Positions 1 to 8,513 are shown, counted from the stretch's first letter. The stretch: DNA of 64,000 nt from Paracoccus xiamenensis (GCF_011308835.1 NZ_JAAOHY010000006.1:62001-126000); one strand, 5' to 3'. A program made the numbers and translations. Notes: generated from the letters alone by a model not told the origin.

Positions 1-75
1 AGGCCCCTTGCAATACAGGGTTGTGATATAAAGGTGGTATGGGCATATCTGACAACAGGGATTCAGGAGATATGA

Positions 76-390
76 ATGACCACCTTTGACGACCGCGAAC
101 GTTCCTATGAGGCGAAGTTTGCCCGCGATGCCGATCTGCAGTTCAAGGCGGAGGCACGCCGCAACCGTCTGCTGGGCGAATGGGCGGCCGAATTGCTGGG
201 CAAGTCGGGCGAAGATGCCAAGGCCTATGCGCTGTCTGTCGTGACCTCGGATTTCGAAGAGCCGGGTGATGACGACGTGTTCCGCAAGATTGCCGCAGAC
301 CTTGAGGGCAAGGCCGACGAGGCCGCCATCCGCGCCAAGATGGCAGAGCTGGTGGCAGTGGCCCGCCAGCAGTTGATCGACGAGTCCTGA
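76..390 (+). CDS. F1FO-ATPase inhibitor zeta subunit (DUF1476 family)
   Basis: This 104-residue protein matches the DUF1476 family, whose Paracoccus member is the zeta subunit that binds the F1 sector and blocks ATP hydrolysis. It starts MTTFDDRERSYEAKFA and contains RRNRLLGEWAAELLG, both typical of the family; the N-terminal 20 or so residues are the inhibitory stretch in the studied homologue. The start at 76 is fixed by AGGAG at 65-69; an ATG at 72 is out of frame. The protein is small, charged and cytoplasmic, with no signal peptide. It stands alone ahead of a hairpin at 420-445. Family assignment is firm; the inhibitory role is taken from the family. Confidence 0.92.
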   Translation: MTTFDDRERSYEAKFARDADLQFKAEARRNRLLGEWAAELLGKSGEDAKAYALSVVTSDFEEPGDDDVFRKIAADLEGKADEAAIRAKMAELVAVARQQLIDES

Positions 391-419
391 TCGGCGCTGA
401 TCGATCCGGCAAGGTTGAA

Positions 420-445
420 AAGGCCCGGCAGCGATGCCGGGCCTT
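420..445. terminator. Bidirectional hairpin terminator
   Basis: An 11-bp perfect stem (420-430 with 435-445) has a 4-base loop GCGA. It lies between the zeta subunit gene ending at 390 and the convergent acetyltransferase gene ending at 461. A short T run follows it on the minus strand, so it can serve both genes. Confidence 0.8.
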
Positions 446-460
446 ATGCGTTGGTCGGGA

Positions 461-967
461 TCAGGGCGCGGGGCGGTCGTCCAGGCGCAATTGCAAAAAG
501 GCCAGATCCAGCCAGCTGCCGAATTTCACCCCGACCTGCGGCAGCAGCCCTGTCTGGGTGAAACCCAGCTTTTCATGCAGGCGGATCGAACCCGTATTGC
601 CGGCCTCGATACCCGCCACCATGACATGTTTGCCAAGGTCGCGGGCGCGGGCGATCAGGGCCTCCATCAGTGCGCAGCCAATGCCGCCGCCGCGCAGATC
701 GGCGCGGACATAAACGGAATGCTCGACCGTGTGGCGATAGCCGTCGAAGGCGCGCCAATCCCCGAAAGAGGCATAGCCCAGCACCGCCCCATCCCGCGCT
801 GCGACCAGCACCGGATAGCCGGCGCGGCGGCGGTCGGCCAGCCAGGTGGCGCGATTGGCCAGATCGACCGGCGTGTCGTTCCAGATCGCCGTCGTATGGG
901 CGACGGCATCATTATAGATCGCCATGATCTCGGGAAGGTCGCGGTCTTCGGCGTCGCGGATTTCCAT
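461..967 (-). CDS. GNAT family N-acetyltransferase (phosphinothricin/YncA-like)
   Basis: This 168-residue protein is a complete single-domain GNAT enzyme. The N-terminus reads IRDAEDRDLPEIMAIYNDAV, and the acetyl-CoA pyrophosphate loop is VRADLRGGGIGCALMEALI (about 86-104), a variant of Q/RxxGxG/A. The C-terminal part HEKLGFTQTGLLPQVGVKFG is the pattern of the phosphinothricin / methionine-sulfoximine acetyltransferase subgroup (Pat, YncA). The likely role is acetylating a small amine, for example an amino-acid analogue; the substrate cannot be read from sequence. The ATG at 965-967 has only a weak ribosome-binding site. It is probably last in the minus-strand group that starts at 3518. Confidence 0.85.
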   Translation of the reverse strand: MEIRDAEDRDLPEIMAIYNDAVAHTTAIWNDTPVDLANRATWLADRRRAGYPVLVAARDGAVLGYASFGDWRAFDGYRHTVEHSVYVRADLRGGGIGCALMEALIARARDLGKHVMVAGIEAGNTGSIRLHEKLGFTQTGLLPQVGVKFGSWLDLAFLQLRLDDRPAP

Positions 968-1037
968 GGGTTCTGCCTTGTCGCTGCTGGGGGGCGCGTC
1001 GTCATATTGGCAGATGGGTCGGCACCGGCAAGCCGGA

Positions 1038-1310
1038 TCACGCGGGCGGGTGGCTGTAGCCCGTCACCCGGGCAGAGCCGTCCACCGTGCACAGATGCCG
1101 GCGTCCGCCGTCCCATGTTTCCACCGTGGCAAGCCCGCCCGCTTCGGACAGCCAGCGGGGCCGGACCTCAGCGGTCGGGCGGTTCACATGCGCGGCAATG
1201 GCATTGGCGCAGGCGGTCTCTTGCCGCTGGCGCAGGTCATCGGGCGGGGGTGTGGCCTCCATACAGGCGGCAAGGGCGCAGGGCAGGATCAGGCAGAGAA
1301 TCGCACGCAT
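1038..1310 (-). CDS. Small putative lipoprotein of unknown function
   Basis: This 90-residue protein has a type II signal peptide: MRAILCLILP followed by the lipobox LAAC, giving lipidated Cys16. The mature part carries two further cysteines (ETACANAIAAHV and HLCTVDGSA) that could pair. It has no recognised domain. The start ATG at 1308-1310 is preceded by GGAG at good spacing. It lies between the UbiH-like gene and the acetyltransferase gene, all on the minus strand. It would be anchored in a membrane facing the periplasm. Confidence 0.75.
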   Translation of the reverse strand: MRAILCLILPCALAACMEATPPPDDLRQRQETACANAIAAHVNRPTAEVRPRWLSEAGGLATVETWDGGRRHLCTVDGSARVTGYSHPPA

Positions 1311-1395
1311 GGCAAAGCTCCGGTTCCGGGGGCATGCGCCATCATCGGTCCGCCGCGCCTGCGGATCAAGGCGCGTATATAAGCGGGCAGACGGC

Positions 1396-2598
1396 CTAGC
1401 TGACGCCCAGCCCCGCCTTCATCATCAGCCGCCGGACCGGGGCGATGCCGTAGATTGCGCCCAGCCCCGCTGCCCGCAGGTCGCGCAGCGGCCGGGGCGT
1501 TATCATGCTGGCGCGGTTCAGCAGGTCGATGCCGGCGATACGCAACCGCGCCTCGCGCCAACGGCGGCGCTGGAATTCGTCCAAGCTTTCGCGGCTGCCG
1601 GGATCGGTTCGCGACAGGTCCAGAAGCAGCGTCAGATCGGCCAGGCTCATGTTTAGGCCCTGCGCGCCGATGGGCGGCACGACATGGGCGGCCTCGGCGA
1701 TCAGGGCGGCGCGCGGACCGGTGAAGCGGTCGGCAAGCTGGCTGATGATCGGCCAGGCGGTCAGCCGGGTCGCAAGGCTCAGATGCCCGAGGATCCCGGT
1801 CGAGCGGGCGTTCAGCTCTGCCTCGAACGCATCCGGGGGCAGCGACATCAGGCGCGCGACCTCGGGGCCGCGTTCCATCCACACAACGGCCGAGGAGGGC
1901 TTGCCGTCCCGGTCAGGCAGCGGCACCAGCGTGAACGGCCCGCCGGATCGGTGGATCTCGGTCGAGACATTCTGATGCGGGATTTCGTGGGTGACGGCAA
2001 AGGCAAGCGCCTTCTGGCCGTAGCGCGTCGTCTTCACCCCGATCCCCAACGCCTGCCGGATGGCCGAATCGCGCCCATCCGCACCCACCACCAGCCGCGC
2101 GGCGACCCGGCTGCCATCCGACAGCGTTACCACTGCGGCATCGTCTCGCGCGGTCAGCCCGCGCGTCGCTGTGCCGGGGCGGAAGTCGACATTCTCCATC
2201 GCCGACAGGCGGGCGGTGATTTCGCGGCGCAGCAGCCAGTTGGGCAGGTTCCACCCGAATGGCGCGTCCGAGATGTCCGAGGCGTTGAAATCGCGCACCA
2301 ACCGGGCCTCTGGCTCTGCTCCGCCGGCATCGACGATCCGCATGATCTGCAAGGGCGTGGCGTGCGGCGCCAGCAGATCCCACAGCCCGGCCCGTTCCAG
2401 CAGCCGGATCGAGGGTTGCAGGAAGGCCGTGGTTCGCAGGTCCGACCCGTCAGCGGCTTCCTCGGTCACCGGGGGGGCGGGGTCGACGCAGATGACGCGA
2501 TGGCCGTCGGCGCCAAAGGCGGCGGCGGCAACAAGTCCGGCAATACCGCCGCCCGAGATCAGGATGTCGGTCGGTATCGTGTCTTCCGTGATCGTCAT
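1396..2598 (-). CDS. UbiH/COQ6-family FAD-dependent monooxygenase
   Basis: This 400-residue flavoprotein belongs to the UbiH/UbiF/VisC/COQ6 family, which hydroxylates the aromatic ring of ubiquinone precursors. The N-terminal dinucleotide fold is ISGGGIAGLVAAAAF (about 10-24), the second FAD motif is VVGADGRDSAIRQALGI, and the third is AEAAHVVPPIGAQGLN, where the family usually has GD/GE before AAH. The start at 2598 (MTITEDTIP) was chosen because it opens directly on the FAD fold and follows the upstream gene by four bases; a longer reading to 2673 adds residues unlike the family. A role in quinone synthesis is inferred; the ring position is not decidable. Confidence 0.88.
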   Translation of the reverse strand: MTITEDTIPTDILISGGGIAGLVAAAAFGADGHRVICVDPAPPVTEEAADGSDLRTTAFLQPSIRLLERAGLWDLLAPHATPLQIMRIVDAGGAEPEARLVRDFNASDISDAPFGWNLPNWLLRREITARLSAMENVDFRPGTATRGLTARDDAAVVTLSDGSRVAARLVVGADGRDSAIRQALGIGVKTTRYGQKALAFAVTHEIPHQNVSTEIHRSGGPFTLVPLPDRDGKPSSAVVWMERGPEVARLMSLPPDAFEAELNARSTGILGHLSLATRLTAWPIISQLADRFTGPRAALIAEAAHVVPPIGAQGLNMSLADLTLLLDLSRTDPGSRESLDEFQRRRWREARLRIAGIDLLNRASMITPRPLRDLRAAGLGAIYGIAPVRRLMMKAGLGVS

Positions 2599-2602
2599 GG
2601 GG

Positions 2603-2806
2603 TCAGTTTCCGGCCATGATCGACAGCAGCGCCGCCCAGATAACGGCAGTGCCGACCAGACCCAGAATGCCAAGCGCGGGCAGGCCGAACAGCACCACGA
2701 TCACCGCGCAGATCACCAGCAGCGCGGCAACGATCAGCAGGATGCGGGCGGCAAGCGCGTTTTCCGCATTCGTGGCTTGCGGGTCGTCGATCAGGGCTTC
2801 GGCCAT
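2603..2806 (-). CDS. Small two-helix membrane protein, function unknown
   Basis: This 67-residue protein begins MAEALIDDPQATNAENALAA and then has two closely spaced hydrophobic helices (ILLIVAALLVICAVIVVLF and ALGILGLVGTAVIWAALL). The start at 2806 has a clear GGAG six to seven bases upstream. It ends four bases before the UbiH-like gene, so the two are probably co-transcribed. It would sit in the inner membrane. No known family is recognised. Confidence 0.75.
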   Translation of the reverse strand: MAEALIDDPQATNAENALAARILLIVAALLVICAVIVVLFGLPALGILGLVGTAVIWAALLSIMAGN

Positions 2807-2855
2807 GTCATTTCTCCAGTCCGGGGTTCCCCAGACTTTGCCAGAGCCGGCGCTT

Positions 2856-3518
2856 TCAGACAAGCGAACGCAGGAAGCCCGTCAGGTCGTCGGTGCGGTG
2901 CTGGACATGCGGGCCAAGGCTGAAATCGGCCGTCAGCTCGTCCGGGCCGTGGCGTCCCTGACCGACCAAAACCGTGCGCATGCCCAGCTTTGCCGGCACT
3001 TCCAGGTTGCGCGGGTCGTCCTCGAACATGGCCGCGGCGCTGGGGTCGAAGCGGTGGGCGTCGATGACTGCGGCATAAGCGCGCGCATCGGGTTTGGGGT
3101 GAAAGTCCACCTCTTGGATCCCATAGATCGCCTCGAAGACGGGCAACTGCCGCGCCCTCAGCACCTTGACCGCATAGGCCGCATCGGCATTGGTGTGAAC
3201 GATCTTGCGCCCCGGCAGCGCGGCAATCGCGTCAGCCAGCGCCGGGTCGGGGGTCAGCACCGAAAAGTCGATGTCATGCACATCCAGCAGATAGGCCTCC
3301 GGGTCGATCTTGTGTTCGGCCATCAGCCCGGCCAGCGTGGTGCCGTAATCGCGCCAGTAATGGGCGCGCAGACGGTCGGCCTCGGCTGCTTCCACGCCCA
3401 GCAGGTTCTGGACATGGGCAACCATGCGAGCCTCGATCTGGCCGAACAGCGCGGCTTCCGGCGGATACAGCGTATTGTCCAGATCGAAGATCCAGGTGGT
3501 GACATGCGAAAAATCCAT
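2856..3518 (-). CDS. Pyrimidine 5'-nucleotidase (HAD superfamily)
   Basis: This 220-residue cytoplasmic HAD hydrolase carries motif I FDLDNTLYPPE near residue 10, where the first Asp is the nucleophile. Motif II lies around KIVHTNADAAYA and motif III/IV around FEDDPRNLEVPAKLGMRTVLV. The DNTLYP version and overall length match the pyrimidine 5'-nucleotidase (SDT1/PynA-like) subgroup, which removes phosphate from UMP and CMP. The start MDFSHVTTWIF at 3518 puts motif I at the usual distance; no strong ribosome-binding site is seen. It is divergent from the GntR gene, with 86 bases between them. Confidence 0.88.
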   Translation of the reverse strand: MDFSHVTTWIFDLDNTLYPPEAALFGQIEARMVAHVQNLLGVEAAEADRLRAHYWRDYGTTLAGLMAEHKIDPEAYLLDVHDIDFSVLTPDPALADAIAALPGRKIVHTNADAAYAVKVLRARQLPVFEAIYGIQEVDFHPKPDARAYAAVIDAHRFDPSAAAMFEDDPRNLEVPAKLGMRTVLVGQGRHGPDELTADFSLGPHVQHRTDDLTGFLRSLV

Positions 3519-3604
3519 GCGCGCGTGATAGGCCCGAGGGTTGCGGGTTGCAACGCCCGGTCTTCGCGCTTGCATTCCGGCGGCGCATCACGGCTACTGT
3601 CGCC

Positions 3605-4228
3605 ATGAAAGACGCCTATGCCCTCATCGTCGAGGCGATTGACGACGGTATCTACAAGCCCGGCGACCGTCTGGTCGAATCGGAACTGGCGGAACGCTTC
3701 GGCGTGTCGCGGACGCCCGTGCGCGAAGCGCTGCAGCGGCTGGAAACCCAGACCATGGTCAAGCGCGACGGTCGTTCGCTGATCGTATCGACGCTGGACC
3801 ATAACCAACTGTCCGAGCTTTATACCGTACGGACAGAACTAGAGGCTCTGGCCGCCCGCCTTGCTGCCCGCCACGCCACGCCCGAAGAATTGCGCGTCCT
3901 GCAATCCATGATCGAGGATGACCGCAAGGTCCTTGGCGACCCCGAGGCGCTGGCGCGGTCGAACTGGCGTTTTCACCATCAGATCCACCTCGCCTCGCAT
4001 AACCGCTATCTGGTGCAGCAGCTGGACATGGTCCATCGCAACATGGCGCTGATGGCGCGCACCTCTCTGGCCGCCGAAGGGCGCGACCGTGCGGCGCTGG
4101 CGGAACATCAGGCGGTGGTTGATGCGCTGGTATCTGGCGACGGTGCGGCGGCGGATGCGGCGCTGCGGGCGCATATCTCGAAAGCCTTCGAGACCCGCCT
4201 GCGCGAGGACGCCCGGCGCGAGCCATGA
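3605..4228 (+). CDS. GntR-family transcriptional regulator (FadR/FCD subfamily)
   Basis: This 207-residue regulator has an N-terminal winged helix (residues 1-70), with the recognition segment ESELAERFGVSRTPVREALQRLE highly typical of GntR. An all-helical FCD effector domain (about 78-205) follows, with metal-ligand-type residues in ARSNWRFHHQIHLASHN and LAEHQAVVDALV. Such proteins repress catabolic or transport genes until they bind a small organic acid. The start ATG at 3605 is the first that leaves a normal-length winged helix. Its stop overlaps the glycosylase start (ATGA), so the two are translationally coupled. The target and ligand are unknown. Confidence 0.9.
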   Translation: MKDAYALIVEAIDDGIYKPGDRLVESELAERFGVSRTPVREALQRLETQTMVKRDGRSLIVSTLDHNQLSELYTVRTELEALAARLAARHATPEELRVLQSMIEDDRKVLGDPEALARSNWRFHHQIHLASHNRYLVQQLDMVHRNMALMARTSLAAEGRDRAALAEHQAVVDALVSGDGAAADAALRAHISKAFETRLREDARREP

Positions 4229-4848
4229 GGATCATCGAAACCCCCGACGATCTGGCCGAGGGCCGCGCCCATCTGGCCGCCGTCTGTCCCGTCTGGGCGG
4301 GGGCGCTGCCGGAACTGGAATTGCCGATGCGTCGCCGGGATGACGGATTTGCGGCGATCCTTGATGCGATCATCGGCCAGCAGATTTCCATCGCGGCTGC
4401 GGGGGCGATCATGGCCCGGCTGCAAGCCGCGGGGCTGAGCGAACCCGCAGCGATCCGGCAGGCGGGCGAGGAGGGGCTGAAAGCCTGCGGCGTGTCGCGC
4501 CCGAAGATCCGCTATCTGCTGGGCATCGTCGCCGATGAACCCGACTGGGTCGCGCTGCGCGATGCCCCCGACGCCGATGTCATCGCTGCGCTGACCGCGC
4601 TGCCGGGGATCGGCCAATGGACGGCCGAGATCTACCTCGCCTTCGCGCTTGGCCGCACCGATGCCTTCCCCGCCGGCGATCTGGCCCTGCAGGAATCCGC
4701 CCGCCTGCTTTACGGGCTAGATGAACGCCCCAGCCCCAAGGCGCTGATCGAACTCGCCGAGCCGTGGCGCCCATGGCGATCTGTCGCCGCGCGTGCGCTG
4801 TGGGCGCATTATCGGTTGGCGAAGGGCAGGGAGGGCGTGCGGTCGTAA
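4225..4848 (+). CDS. DNA-3-methyladenine glycosylase II (AlkA-type HhH-GPD)
   Basis: This 207-residue base-excision repair enzyme removes alkylated purines from DNA. The HhH-GPD core is visible: DDGFAAILDAIIGQQISIAAA at 46-66, then the helix-hairpin-helix LTALPGIGQWTAEIYLAFALGRTDAFPAGDLAL with the catalytic Asp in the PAGD segment. The length matches the compact alphaproteobacterial form that lacks the N-terminal TBP-like domain of E. coli AlkA. It is coupled to the upstream GntR gene by a four-base overlap, an unusual partner for a repair gene. No iron-sulfur cysteines are present, as expected for AlkA. Confidence 0.9.
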   Translation: MRIIETPDDLAEGRAHLAAVCPVWAGALPELELPMRRRDDGFAAILDAIIGQQISIAAAGAIMARLQAAGLSEPAAIRQAGEEGLKACGVSRPKIRYLLGIVADEPDWVALRDAPDADVIAALTALPGIGQWTAEIYLAFALGRTDAFPAGDLALQESARLLYGLDERPSPKALIELAEPWRPWRSVAARALWAHYRLAKGREGVRS

Positions 4849-4913
4849 AAGGGTCGTTCACGCGATGGTATCATACGCAGATCAGTTTTCGTCCTTGGGT
4901 TGCCGCAGCCGGA

Positions 4914-5948
4914 TCAGAGCTGATTGTGCTTGCTCCTTAAATAGTCCTCGGTCGAGACTTCGTGCATCCGCGTCCCGATCAGGTACCAGTCGTTGCGTTT
5001 TTTCTGATGCCCCGTCACCCAGGACAACAGCAGGTCGCGGATATCCTCGGCGACGGTGATTGCCTGCGAAATGACGGGGATGTAGTGCAGTGGCCGCAAT
5101 AACCAGCCACCGATTTCATAGGCGCGCCTCGCCTTCAGGTCGCCCTGACGTCGTTGGCACGCCCCAGCCATGGCTTGAAGCAGCTGCCGCTCTGCATCCT
5201 TGCTGGGGGCAGAGGACAGAATTTCGCCGATCTGCTTGGAATAGTCGGCGACTGTCCGGTCCTTCCGTACAGCCAGCAATTCGTCGGCGTCAGTTGCCTG
5301 AAAGCGGATCAGCGCCCCGATGGGTTCATAGCGCAGCGGGTCAATGCCGGTCATGTCGGGCAGATCGATTGGTGCGGGGCAGAACGTACGGGCAACGAAG
5401 GACACGACGTCCTTGAGTACGGCGATATCGGCCTCGGGCAGGACCAGCTTTGCCTGCTCGCGCTGCGCCGTCTCGACCTGAGACAGCAGCCGGTCAAGAT
5501 ACATCAGCCGCGCATTTTCTACATAGTCGCTGTGATCTTTCGCCAGTTCTGCCTGCAATTCGGGCGGATAATGCGCAAAGTCCAGTCGGCCCGCGCGGGC
5601 GAGGCTGGTCGGGGACAGCGCGTTGTTTTGCAGCAAAAGGCCGGCGAACTGGCGAATGTCGGAATGGCCATCCGGGCGCGAATCGCGGATACCGAAATCG
5701 GCCACTTTGAAGCTGCCGTAGTCATTGCCGTAAGGCATGTTCCAATCGGCGCTGGGAACCAAAGTCGCGGCCGAGATTGCCAGGAAGGTGTCGGCGCAGC
5801 CGAAGCTGGGCGGATCGACGAACCTGTTCAATGCGACATAGTAGGGGTGCTGGCTGATATTGCGTTCGGGCATGACCGTTTCGTCAAAGCGCCGTATCAT
5901 GGCATTTTCCGCATGCCCGCCCAGAACGATGTTTAGCCGGTTTTCCAT
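4914..5948 (-). CDS. Hypothetical protein, unrecognised, lower G+C
   Basis: This 344-residue protein is not recognised. The start at 5948 is supported by a strong GGAGGGGG box three to four bases upstream. The N-terminal part has a glycine turn (LNIVLGGHAENAMIRRFD) and the middle is helical and charged. The only clearly hydrophobic stretch is near residues 290-320 (RPLHYIPVISQAITVAEDI). No signal peptide or nucleotide-binding motif is seen. Base use differs from the neighbours: a sample at 5521-5580 is 31 of 60 G+C, well below adjacent genes. It stands alone between a repair gene and the OmpA gene, so it may be an acquired accessory gene. Confidence 0.7.
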   Translation of the reverse strand: MENRLNIVLGGHAENAMIRRFDETVMPERNISQHPYYVALNRFVDPPSFGCADTFLAISAATLVPSADWNMPYGNDYGSFKVADFGIRDSRPDGHSDIRQFAGLLLQNNALSPTSLARAGRLDFAHYPPELQAELAKDHSDYVENARLMYLDRLLSQVETAQREQAKLVLPEADIAVLKDVVSFVARTFCPAPIDLPDMTGIDPLRYEPIGALIRFQATDADELLAVRKDRTVADYSKQIGEILSSAPSKDAERQLLQAMAGACQRRQGDLKARRAYEIGGWLLRPLHYIPVISQAITVAEDIRDLLLSWVTGHQKKRNDWYLIGTRMHEVSTEDYLRSKHNQL

Positions 5949-6080
5949 TTGCCCCCTCCACCCTCTCGACCACTGCATGATAGTGCTGCTGCCGCATCAG
6001 GCCAGCTGAATTTCGCCGGTCGAAGCGTGCCTGGCCGGACCCGCCCGAAAGGGCGGTCATTCGTGGACAAAAAGGCGGAC

Positions 6081-6110
6081 AAAAAAACGGCCCGGCAAAA
6101 ATGCCGGGCC
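6081..6110 (-). terminator. Intrinsic terminator of the OmpA-family gene
   Basis: A perfect 9-bp G/C-rich stem (6089-6097 with 6102-6110, loop AAAA) is followed on the minus strand by a seven-base T run (6081-6087). It lies 26 bases past the stop of the minus-strand OmpA-family gene, a textbook rho-independent terminator. Confidence 0.9.
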
Positions 6111-6135
6111 ATTGTGCTTTCGCGCTGCTGAGTTC

Positions 6136-8364
6136 CTACTGCGCTGCAGCCAGCAGATCCGTGATCCGGCGGACCGAGGCGCGGCGGTTGTCGCGTTCGT
6201 CGGTCAGGACCGGGACCTTCAGGTATTCCTCGCCATAGCCCTGCACGACCATGTTTTCCGGGGGCACGTCGAAATACTCCGCCAGTGCCAGCGCCACCGA
6301 TTCCGCGCGCCGGTCCGACAGGGCCAGATTATAGGTGGCTGAACCCACCGCATCTGTATGGCCTTCGATCAGGAAGACCTCGCGCGGATTGGTCTTGATG
6401 GCGTCTTCCAGCACCGTGCCCAGCGTCGCCAGCTGGCGCGCCTGATCGGGGTTGATTGCGGCTGAACCGGTGTCGAAGGTGATCGCGTCGATATCGACCG
6501 GGGCAACCAGATTGCGCACCTCGGGGATCGATCGGATCTGGCCCAGTGTAAAGTGGCGGTTGACGGCGGCCTCGCGCGCCAGTGCCTCGCGCAGCGCGGC
6601 CTCGGTCGTGGGTGCTGTGGCCTCCGGCTTCGGCGCAGGCGGCAGATCCGAGACCTGCACCGGCGGCACCTCGACCGCTTCGTCGATCAGCACGGTTTCG
6701 GTCCCGTCCGCCGCGACATGGATCCGGCGCAGCACGCCCAGATCGGCGCCGCGAATGGTGATGATCTGCGAACCATCGGGCCGCACGACCACGGTACGCG
6801 ACGAGCCGTCGGCATAGTTTTCCGTCCGCAGCTCGTTGCCGGGCTGACGCAGCAGCATGTTGTCATCCTTCAGCACCTGCTGGCTGCCATCGTTGCGGGT
6901 GACGATGACCCGGTCGCCGGTGTTCAGCGCCACCTCGCGATTGCCTTGCAGGATCTCGCCCACCGCCAGCGCACCAAGGCCCGCCAATGCGATGCTGGCC
7001 AGATCGCTGCCGCCATCATCCCCACTGTCACCCGAGCCCTGCAGGGCGTTGGCCGTCTTGATCGCATCGGCGATCTTAGTTTCGAAATCCTGATCCGAGC
7101 TGCGCACGCTGTCCTCGGTCAGCGTCTCGGTCACCACCTCGGCATCTGCCGCGTCGCTGTCATCCAGCGCTGCCGCCTTGGGCTTGGCACCCTCGGCCGC
7201 TTCCTTCGCCGCGGCGGTGTTTGAGCCACGGGCGCGCAGCTTGCCATCCTCGCCGACGGTATATTGCTGCTGGCCAAGCTGGCCGATGATGATCTGGCCT
7301 TCAGGCCCCACATTTACCGCCACGCCTTTGGGGCTGACGAGGGCCACGTCCTCGGCGCAGGGGCGGGGGGTGCCGTCGATGCAGGCCAAGCCGTCCGCCG
7401 TCAGGCCGTCGGCGATTTCTGCCTGAAGGACCGCGTTCAGACCCGGCATCGCGGCGACCCGGTTCGGTAGCCGTTCTTCGATTTCGGCGGCTGACATGCG
7501 CGGCTCATCGCCGGCATGGCTGTCCTCGGTCGCCACCAGTGCGGCGGCCGGCTGTTCGCCAGCCGCTGCAGCAGCCAGTTGCTTGGCCAGTTCATCCTGC
7601 GCCGGATCCGCCTCGGTACTGAGGGCGGCCTCTGCCTTTTCCTTCGCCTCGGTCAGCTTTTCCGCCAGTGCATCGGCTTCCGGCTGGTCCTCTGCGTCGG
7701 CGGGCTGTGCCTCGGCTGTCTCAACCTCTGCCGGCGGCTCGGCTTCCGGTGCGGCCTCTGCGGCCTCTGTGGGGGCAGTTTCGGCCTGCTCCTCAGTTGC
7801 TGCCTCGGCGGCGGGTTCTTCCAGCTTCGCAGGCGCTTCAGCCGTCTCGGTCTCGTTCACCGCTTCGGCCTGATCGGTTACTTCATCGGTTGCGCTGGCA
7901 TCGGCTGCCTCGCTCGTCTCATCCTCGGCGGTCGGAGCTTCGCCCAGCAGCTGTGCCGCCTGTGCTGTTGCATCGGCCAGCCGCGCTTCGGCCAGGGCGC
8001 TGAAATCACTGTCGCGCACCACGGGCTGCCCGTTGGTGATGCGGAAGGGCTGCTGCGCCGTCGGGGCCAGAATGATCTCGCCGCCTTCGCTGAGCTGCAC
8101 GGCGACGCCGGCGGGCGTCACCAGCGGCATGTCATCCGCGCAGGGCCGGGCAGAGCCGTCCAGGCAGGAAAGGTCTGCGTTTTGCAAACCAGCGGCGCGT
8201 TCCGCCGTCAGCAGCGCGCTCAGCCCGGGCAGACTCTCGGCCCGTTCGGCGCCGCGGGTCTTCGCGGCATCATCCGGCAGCACGATCTCCGCCGCTGCGG
8301 GCACGCCTAAACCCAACGAAAGCAGTGCCGCAAGGGCGGTAGAATTGGCCGTGAAACGGGGCAT
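6136..8364 (-). CDS. OmpA-family outer-membrane/peptidoglycan protein with duplicated Cys module
   Basis: This 742-residue exported protein has a Sec signal peptide (residues 1-25, ending VPAAA). Two copies of a 75-residue module follow, at about 45-118 and 306-380. Each centres on a Cys-x7-Cys core (Cys67/Cys75 and Cys328/Cys336) with DG and RPC, then a VA(V/L)-rich beta segment. Between them is an Ala/Glu-rich acidic linker (about 140-290). Residues 478-565 form beta-hairpin repeats (NTGDRVIVTRNDGS, VVVRPDGSQIITIRG). The C-terminal 120 residues are an OmpA domain that binds peptidoglycan through Asp671 and Arg686 (GHTDAVG, LSDRRA). The start at 8364 has GGAGAGGATC upstream. An envelope-stability role is inferred; the Cys module is not recognised. 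Confidence 0.88.
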   Translation of the reverse strand: MPRFTANSTALAALLSLGLGVPAAAEIVLPDDAAKTRGAERAESLPGLSALLTAERAAGLQNADLSCLDGSARPCADDMPLVTPAGVAVQLSEGGEIILAPTAQQPFRITNGQPVVRDSDFSALAEARLADATAQAAQLLGEAPTAEDETSEAADASATDEVTDQAEAVNETETAEAPAKLEEPAAEAATEEQAETAPTEAAEAAPEAEPPAEVETAEAQPADAEDQPEADALAEKLTEAKEKAEAALSTEADPAQDELAKQLAAAAAGEQPAAALVATEDSHAGDEPRMSAAEIEERLPNRVAAMPGLNAVLQAEIADGLTADGLACIDGTPRPCAEDVALVSPKGVAVNVGPEGQIIIGQLGQQQYTVGEDGKLRARGSNTAAAKEAAEGAKPKAAALDDSDAADAEVVTETLTEDSVRSSDQDFETKIADAIKTANALQGSGDSGDDGGSDLASIALAGLGALAVGEILQGNREVALNTGDRVIVTRNDGSQQVLKDDNMLLRQPGNELRTENYADGSSRTVVVRPDGSQIITIRGADLGVLRRIHVAADGTETVLIDEAVEVPPVQVSDLPPAPKPEATAPTTEAALREALAREAAVNRHFTLGQIRSIPEVRNLVAPVDIDAITFDTGSAAINPDQARQLATLGTVLEDAIKTNPREVFLIEGHTDAVGSATYNLALSDRRAESVALALAEYFDVPPENMVVQGYGEEYLKVPVLTDERDNRRASVRRITDLLAAAQ

Positions 8365-8513
8365 GTGATCCTCTCCCGGTCTGATTTTCTGTCGGCAGCA
8401 TAACGGACGGAACGGTTCATCGTTCCATATTCGGGGCTGCACGGGCCGTAACGCTTGCGCGACCGTGCGCGCCGTCCTATCCCCTGACAGACATAACGGA
8501 AGGGAGGCCGAAA

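Noticed and set aside
434..1399. A 321-codon plus-strand frame across the acetyltransferase and lipoprotein genes
   Set aside because: The minus-strand GNAT protein is clearly recognisable; this frame begins inside the terminator stem region and is compositionally odd.
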